From positions 620,001 through 684,000 of the forward strand of contig JAWKKG010000002.1 of assembly GCA_041393395.1 (NCBI GenBank): a DNA stretch of 64,000 nt, written 5' to 3'. A program made the translations under genes and the position numbers. Under the pieces are notes generated by a model. The model was given only the letters and a program-made list of their open reading frames with translations. It was not told where the DNA came from and searched no databases. Shown here one piece after another: positions 59,315-64,000 of this stretch. This stretch comes from JAGQIB01 sp041393395 (GTDB taxonomy: Bacteria > ARS69). Numbering within the stretch: the stretch's first letter is position 1; every line of letters begins with the position of its first letter.

Positions 59315-61024
59315 TTGAAGCCGGAAGAACGTCGTGTGGTCCAGGCCCAGCGGGATCTCCTGCGGGGCGCGCGTGCTTTGCTCGCGGATCTCGAGATGCT
59401 GCCGGAGGACCAGGGGGCGCTCGCCGGTATCGAGGGCACCCTCGACGAGCTGTTCCTGCTCGTGATCGTGGGCGAGTACAACGCGGGCAAGTCCACCCTC
59501 ATCAACGCCTTGCTCGGGGAGCGGATTCTCGAGGTCGGGGACCTTCCCACCACGCGCGAGGTCCACCTGCTGAAGCACGGCGACGTGCGGGCCACCGTCC
59601 AGGCGGAGCCCGGTCTGCTCCAGCACACGCTTCCGGCGACGTTGCTGCGAGAGCTGTGCGTGGTGGACACTCCCGGCACGAACTCGATGCAGCGCCGCGA
59701 GCAGGATCTCGCCGAGGGCTTCGTGCCGCGCGCGGACTTCGTGCTGTTCCTGACCACGCTGGTGCGTCCGTACGCCGCGAGCGAGCACGACTTCCTCTCC
59801 TTCATCCGCGACTGGGGCAAGAAGATCCTGTTCGTGGTCAACCACGCGGATCTCGCTCGCGACGACGAACAGATCGAACGGGTCCGCGGCTATGTCCGCG
59901 ATCAGGCGAAGCAGGGCCTCGGCGAGGAATCGCCGGTGTTCGTGGTGAGCGCGCGAGAAGCGCTCGAGGGAAACGTCGGACCGCGCAACGAATGGCCGGC
60001 GCTCGAGGCGCATCTCCGGGAAACGCTGGCCGAGCGGCCGCGCATCCGGCGGAAACTGCTGTCGCCGCTGGAGACGTTGCGCCCGGTGCTCGTGCGCCAG
60101 CGCGAGGCGCTCGCGGAGCGGGCGCGCCTCGTGGAAGGCGATCGCGTCGCGATGGACAAGCTGCTCGGCGACGCCGACGACTACGAACAGCGGATGGGCA
60201 AGGAGCTCTCGCGCTACCAGGGCTCGATCGAGAACGTGCTCCTGCAGCTCGAGCGACGCGGCCACCGCTTCCTCGACGACCACGTGCGCCTCGGCAACCT
60301 CCTCCGCCTGCGCGACGCCGACATCCTGGAGAACCGGTTCCGCAACGACGTCGTGGCCGACACCGCGGAGCGCGTGGAAGAGGAAGTGAATGCGCTCGTG
60401 GACTGGCTCGTACGCGAGAACCTCGCGGCGTGGGACCGGGCGCGCGAGACGCTCGAGGAGCGGCGGGCGGCATTGCGGGAGGCGGCCGAACGCACGCGCC
60501 TCGTTCCGCGCGAGACCGTGTACAACCGCGAGGAGATCTTCAAGAACCTCGCCGAACCGGTGAAACGTCGGCTGAAGACGTTCGACGCGCGCGCGGAGGC
60601 GGACCGCGTCGTGTCCTCCGTGAACCATGCGATCGCGCGGACGCTCGGGGTGGAGGCACTCGTGGCCGGCGTGGGCGCGGTGCTCACGGCGGCGTTCACG
60701 TCGCTCACGATCGACGTCACCGGTACGGTCGCCGGCACGATGGTCGTGCTCGCCGGGTTGTTCCTGCTGCCGCACCGTCGCGCGCGCCTGAAGCGTGAGC
60801 TGAGCGGCAAGATCGAGACCCTGCGCTCCGAGCTCGGGGAGACCATCGAGCGTTCGTTCCGCGAGGAGACGCGACGCTACGCGGCGCAGCTCCGCGACGT
60901 GTTCCGCCCCGAGCGGGACGCCGCCGTCGCGCGGGCGGAGACGCTCGCCGCCGCCCGGGAGCGACTCGAGTCGCTGGAACGCCGGCGCACCGAACTGATC
61001 GCCGAGGTGGAGGCCCTGACGTGA
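59315..61024 (+). CDS. Bacterial dynamin-like membrane GTPase
   Basis: About 569 residues from TTG 59315. The GTPase domain has the P-loop VGEYNAGKSTLINALLGE, switch Thr region LPTTREVHLLKHGD, G3 VVDTPGTNSMQ and G4 VVNHADLARDD. Long helical arms follow (VRQREALAERARLVEGDRVA; VEEEVNALVDWLVRENLAAW) with a hydrophobic hairpin (EALVAGVGAVLTAAFTSLTI; GTVAGTMVVLAGLFLLP) that would be the membrane paddle. Such proteins remodel or tether membranes. The start is unclear: TTG 59315 and GTG 59336 are standard codons without a clear Shine-Dalgarno, while GGGGG (59292-59296) is best placed for an ATC at 59303. The stop overlaps modA by 4 bases. Confidence 0.87.
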   Translation: MKPEERRVVQAQRDLLRGARALLADLEMLPEDQGALAGIEGTLDELFLLVIVGEYNAGKSTLINALLGERILEVGDLPTTREVHLLKHGDVRATVQAEPGLLQHTLPATLLRELCVVDTPGTNSMQRREQDLAEGFVPRADFVLFLTTLVRPYAASEHDFLSFIRDWGKKILFVVNHADLARDDEQIERVRGYVRDQAKQGLGEESPVFVVSAREALEGNVGPRNEWPALEAHLRETLAERPRIRRKLLSPLETLRPVLVRQREALAERARLVEGDRVAMDKLLGDADDYEQRMGKELSRYQGSIENVLLQLERRGHRFLDDHVRLGNLLRLRDADILENRFRNDVVADTAERVEEEVNALVDWLVRENLAAWDRARETLEERRAALREAAERTRLVPRETVYNREEIFKNLAEPVKRRLKTFDARAEADRVVSSVNHAIARTLGVEALVAGVGAVLTAAFTSLTIDVTGTVAGTMVVLAGLFLLPHRRARLKRELSGKIETLRSELGETIERSFREETRRYAAQLRDVFRPERDAAVARAETLAAARERLESLERRRTELIAEVEALT

Positions 61025-61797
61025 GGGGGCGGTTCGGGGTGCTGGCCGCGGTCCTGCTCCTGGCGTGGTCGGGTTGCGGGCCGCCGGCGCGGCCCGACGT
61101 CACCGTGTACGCCGCCGCGAGCCTCGGACCGGCGCTGGACGAGATCGCGCGCGAGTTCCGGCGCGAAACCGGCAAGCGGGTCGTGGCGGACTACGCGTCG
61201 TCCTCCGTGCTCGCGCGACGTCTTCTCGCGGGCGCGCCCGCCGACGTCTTCCTGTCCGCGCACCCCCAGTGGATGGATCGACTCGAGTCGGAACGTCGGC
61301 TGGAGTTCGCCACGAGATCGGACCTGCTCGGCAACGGGCTCGTGGTCGTGGGACCGATCGGGAGCGAGCCGGCGCTCACCGCGCTCGAGGATCTTGCACG
61401 CGGCGAAGGCCGCATCGCTCTCGGGGATCCGGATCACGTGCCGGCCGGCGTCTACGCGAAGGAGGCGTTGATCGCGGCGAACGTCTGGGAGCGCGTGGCG
61501 CCACGCCTGATTCCCGCGGGCGACGTGCGCGCGGCCTTGATGCTCGTGGAACGCGGGGAATGCGTGGCGGGCATCGTCTACCGTTCGGACGCGGTGTCCT
61601 CGGATCGGGTGCGCACGTTGCTCGAGATCCCGGACGACCTGCACGAACCGATCGTGTATCCGGTCGCGATCCTGCGTGGACACAGCACGCCCGGTTCGAG
61701 CGCCTATCTCGAGTTCCTGCGCTCGGAAGTCGCGCGCGACGTGTTCCGGCGCCACGGCTTCACGCCCCGGAACCGAGCCGGGGTCGCGGCCGGATGA
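61021..61797 (+). CDS. modA: Molybdate ABC transporter substrate-binding protein
   Basis: A 258-residue periplasmic binding protein. The N-terminus (FGVLAAVLLLAWSGC) is a signal with a possible but imperfect lipobox, Trp-Ser-Gly before Cys. The mature protein has the ModA pattern VYAAASLGPALDEIAREFRR, VVADYASSSVLARRLLAGAP, ADVFLSAHPQWMDRLESERR, IALGDPDHVPAGVYAKEAL and GIVYRSDAV. The Ser residues in AAAS and ASSS and the Tyr in GVYAKEAL are those used to bind molybdate or tungstate. GTG 61021 overlaps the GTPase stop and the end overlaps modB. Confidence 0.93.
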   Translation: MRGRFGVLAAVLLLAWSGCGPPARPDVTVYAAASLGPALDEIAREFRRETGKRVVADYASSSVLARRLLAGAPADVFLSAHPQWMDRLESERRLEFATRSDLLGNGLVVVGPIGSEPALTALEDLARGEGRIALGDPDHVPAGVYAKEALIAANVWERVAPRLIPAGDVRAALMLVERGECVAGIVYRSDAVSSDRVRTLLEIPDDLHEPIVYPVAILRGHSTPGSSAYLEFLRSEVARDVFRRHGFTPRNRAGVAAG

Positions 61798-62480
61798 GCG
61801 GCCTCGAGCGCGAGGCGTTGCTGCTCTCGATCCGCGTCGGTCTCGTGGCGACGCTCGTGATCCTGCCGCCGGGGGTCGCGCTGGGCTGGCTGCTCGCCCG
61901 TCGGGAGTTCCGGCTGCGGACGATCGTGGACGCGCTGCTGACGCTGCCTCTCGTGCTTCCTCCGGTCGTCACCGGCTGGATTCTCCTCGTGCTGTTCGGC
62001 ACGCAGGGAGTGCTCGGTGCGCCGCTCGCGCGGCTCGGGCTGCACGTCGCGTTCACGTGGAAGGCGGCCGCCCTCGCTTCGGCGGCGCTCGCGTTTCCGT
62101 TGCTGGTCCGCACGGTTCAGGTCGCGATCGCGAGCGTGGACGTCCGGCTGGAGGAGGCGGCTCGCACGCTGGGCGCTTCGCCGCTGCGCGTCTTCTGGAG
62201 CGTGACCTTGCCGCTCGCGAGTCGCGGGGTGATCGCGGGGGCCGTGCTCGCGTTCGCGCGCAGCATCGGCGAGTTCGGCGCCACGATCTCCTTCGCCGGC
62301 AACGTTCCGGGGCAGACGCGCACGTTGCCGCTCGCGATCTGGAGCGAGCTGCAGGTGCCCGGTGCGGAGGCGGCCGCGGCGCGGCTGGTCGCGCTCTCCG
62401 TGGCACTCGCGGTGGTGGCTCTCGTGGCGGCCGAGGTGATCCGGCGGCGGGGCGAAGCACTGAACGGATCGGCGCGATGA
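61794..62480 (+). CDS. modB: Molybdate ABC transporter permease
   Basis: A 228-residue inner-membrane permease with five or six helices, starting LSIRVGLVATLVILPPGVAL. The conserved LPLVLPPVVTGWILLVLFG and the ATPase-contacting EAA loop EEAARTLGASPLRVFWSVTL are present, then FARSIGEFGATISFAGNVPG, a hallmark of ModB. ATG 61794 overlaps the modA stop by 4 bases, and the stop overlaps modC. Confidence 0.94.
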   Translation: MSGLEREALLLSIRVGLVATLVILPPGVALGWLLARREFRLRTIVDALLTLPLVLPPVVTGWILLVLFGTQGVLGAPLARLGLHVAFTWKAAALASAALAFPLLVRTVQVAIASVDVRLEEAARTLGASPLRVFWSVTLPLASRGVIAGAVLAFARSIGEFGATISFAGNVPGQTRTLPLAIWSELQVPGAEAAAARLVALSVALAVVALVAAEVIRRRGEALNGSAR

Positions 62481-63580
62481 GCGCGCTCACCGCCCGGCTG
62501 TGGCGAGAATCGGCGCCGCGTCTCGACGCCGACGTCACGATCGACGCCGGCATCACCGCGCTGTTCGGCCCCTCCGGTGCCGGCAAGACGACGTTGCTGC
62601 ATGCCCTCGCGGGGCTCGTGCGTCCCGAGCGCGGTCGCATCGAGCGCGCGGGAACGGTGCTGTTCGACTCGGACCGGGGCGTGAACGAGCCGCCGGAACG
62701 GCGACGCATCGGGGTGGTCTTCCAGGAGCCTCGCCTGTTCCCTCATCGCTCCGTGCGCGAGAACCTGCGGTACGGCGCCCCGCGGGCCGACGTTCCCCGG
62801 GATTTCGATCGCGCGGTGTCGCTGCTGGAGCTCGACGGTCTGCTCGAGCGGCACCCGATGTCGCTCTCCGGCGGCGAGCAGCGTCGCGTGGCGATCGCGC
62901 GCACTCTGCTCGCGGATCCCGCCGTGATGCTGCTGGACGAACCGCTCACCGGGCTCGATGGTGCCCGCAAGGATCGTGCGCTGCAGCTCCTCTCCGACGT
63001 GCATCGGGAGTTCGGGCTGCCGCTCGTTCTCGTGAGTCACTCGCTGCCGGACATCCTCCGGCTGACCACGCGGATCGTCGTGCTGGAAGGCGGTCGCACG
63101 ATCGCGGCGGGCGAGCTCCTGGACGTCCTCGACTCCGACGAGGTGTTCCGGCTCGCGGATTCGCTCGGACTCGAGAGCCACCTCGAGGTCGAGGTGCTCG
63201 GGACCGAGGGTGGGCTCACCCGCGCCCGCGTGGGCGAGACGGAGCTGGAGTTGCCGCCGATCGACGTCGCGGCGGGAACGCGTGCGCTCGTCGCGGTGCG
63301 CCCGGAGGACGTGATCCTGGCGGCCGCGCCCGTGCTCGGGACGTCGGCGAGGAACTGCCTCGAGGGGCGCGTGTCGCGCGTGGCCCGCCTCTCCGATCGC
63401 CTGCTCGTGACGATCGACGTGGGCGGTTCGCTCCGCGCGTCGATCTCGGCGAAGAGTGGCGACGCGCTCGGGATTCGCGAGGGGGCCACGATCTGGTGTC
63501 TCGTGAAGGCGTTCTCGTTCCGGTGGCGCCGCGTGCCGGGGGACGGCCGACGCGACCTTCCGGAGCGCGCCGGCGACTAG
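62477..63580 (+). CDS. modC: Molybdate ABC transporter ATP-binding protein
   Basis: A 367-residue ATPase. Walker A is LFGPSGAGKTTLLHALAG, the Q-loop VVFQEPRLFPHRSVRENL, the signature MSLSGGEQRRVAIARTLL, Walker B VMLLDEPLTGLD and the switch His VLVSHSLPD. The C-terminal ~100 residues form a TOBE/MOP-type domain (FSFRWRR near the end), which in ModC can sense molybdate inside the cell. It is coupled to modB by ATGA. Its TAG stop shares CTAG with the stop of the convergent membrane protein gene. Confidence 0.94.
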   Translation: MSALTARLWRESAPRLDADVTIDAGITALFGPSGAGKTTLLHALAGLVRPERGRIERAGTVLFDSDRGVNEPPERRRIGVVFQEPRLFPHRSVRENLRYGAPRADVPRDFDRAVSLLELDGLLERHPMSLSGGEQRRVAIARTLLADPAVMLLDEPLTGLDGARKDRALQLLSDVHREFGLPLVLVSHSLPDILRLTTRIVVLEGGRTIAAGELLDVLDSDEVFRLADSLGLESHLEVEVLGTEGGLTRARVGETELELPPIDVAAGTRALVAVRPEDVILAAAPVLGTSARNCLEGRVSRVARLSDRLLVTIDVGGSLRASISAKSGDALGIREGATIWCLVKAFSFRWRRVPGDGRRDLPERAGD

Positions 63581-64000
63581 GTGTCGAGCGGCGAAGACGG
63601 CCCGCCGTCCGGCAGATCGGCCGCCTTGCCCCGAAGCTCCCGCACGACGTGGACCAGCCCGCCGATCAGTCCGTGCACCACGGCGATCGCGTACGACGCG
63701 AGCGAGATGGCGAGGGCTGATGCCGGATCCATGCCCGCCTTCGAGAGGAACCACACGAAGGCGGACTCACGGACGCCCAGTCCGTTGATCCCGATCGGGA
63801 GCATCATCACGCAGAACACGAGCGGCACGACCACGAGATAGGTCGGAAACGGCAGGGACTCGCCGAACGCGAACTGGATCAACCAGAAGTGGACGATCAG
63901 CAGAAACTGGAAGCCGAGCGAGAGGAAGAAGTTCGCGACCAGCACGCCGCGGGCCCGGGAGAACAGCTCGAACGCGGCGAGCATCTTGCCGAGTGTCCGT
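63577..64000 (-). CDS. Flippase-like membrane protein (UPF0104/LPG synthase TM region), truncated by the window end
   Basis: The C-terminal ~141 residues of a membrane protein whose start lies beyond 64000; the frame stays open through the last base. Helices include VLVANFFLSLGFQFLLIVHF and TYLVVVPLVFCVMMLPIGI. The family signature PIGINGLGVRESAFVWFLSK (P-x-x-x-G-G/N-G-x-R-E) is clear. Members include the membrane domain of lysylphosphatidylglycerol synthase and AglD-type flippase-like proteins. A short Pro/Ser/Asp tail follows. Confidence 0.85.
   Translation of the reverse strand, partial: RTLGKMLAAFELFSRARGVLVANFFLSLGFQFLLIVHFWLIQFAFGESLPFPTYLVVVPLVFCVMMLPIGINGLGVRESAFVWFLSKAGMDPASALAISLASYAIAVVHGLIGGLVHVVRELRGKAADLPDGGPSSPLDT

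Overview
The window is very GC-rich DNA, coding almost end to end on both strands. GTG starts are common, and stop/start overlaps of 4 nt (GTGA or ATGA) link many genes. Five genes encode secreted proteins that share one C-terminal module: an NPF motif, then WDGRD or a relative, then GVYFVRL or a relative, ending in a basic tail such as KVTRLR. This module resembles the FlgD-like/T9SS type A sorting domain of FCB-superphylum bacteria. With the rnfB-C-D-G-E-A gene order it points to a high-GC, Gram-negative FCB lineage such as Candidatus Eisenbacteria. That placement is inference; there is no rRNA or other marker gene here. I saw no tRNA, rRNA, CRISPR array, transposase or phage gene.

Layout. 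1-3500: a 5'-truncated family-39-like glycosyltransferase with TPRs, a SAM methyltransferase and a secreted cupredoxin. 3636-4057: two tandem tiny genes, too short for routine gene calling, whose products carry near-ideal double-glycine leaders; an EamA transporter lies upstream on the same strand. 5348-6265: a secreted sorting-domain protein. 6309-13976: an adaptor followed by two different RND pumps, laid out like mdtABC but without an outer-membrane factor. 14232-17742: a secreted BNR-repeat protein and a membrane TPR protein. 17958-22446: a translationally coupled set of solute-binding lipoprotein, histidine kinase and NtrC-type regulator, divergent from glpD. 24175-30833: two repeat-rich secreted proteins flanking an ECF sigma/anti-sigma/periplasmic-protein operon, with a 164-nt imperfect hairpin behind the last gene.

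30883-42125 is the metabolic core: one minus-strand Rnf operon in the order rnfB, a 1650-residue pyruvate:ferredoxin oxidoreductase-like protein, rnfC, D, G, E, A, a small five-Cys membrane protein and a plant-type ferredoxin-NADP reductase. As a unit it would oxidise a 2-oxoacid, reduce ferredoxin, and pass electrons either through Rnf to NAD+ (with ion pumping) or through FNR to NADP+. A dihydroorotate dehydrogenase-like enzyme and a secreted redoxin lie upstream.

44218-50879: an iodotyrosine-deiodinase-type nitroreductase with a small membrane protein, a secreted PHP-domain protein, and a GCS2-like ligase fused to CBS domains coupled to an aspartoacylase-like peptidase. 50889-54675: a secreted TPR-CHAT protease-like protein, apparently starting at CTG, convergent with a divergent sigma factor and its zinc-motif anti-sigma. 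54838-64000: an FAD/Fe-S membrane oxidoreductase whose TrxR-like part looks circularly permuted, NUDIX and STAS proteins, an SDR, and a dynamin-like GTPase coupled to modABC, ending in a truncated flippase-like membrane protein. No gene-free gap exceeds about 300 bases; the longest are 5063-5347 (divergent promoters), 28842-29132 (the hairpin plus a leader) and 13977-14231 (palindromic terminator).
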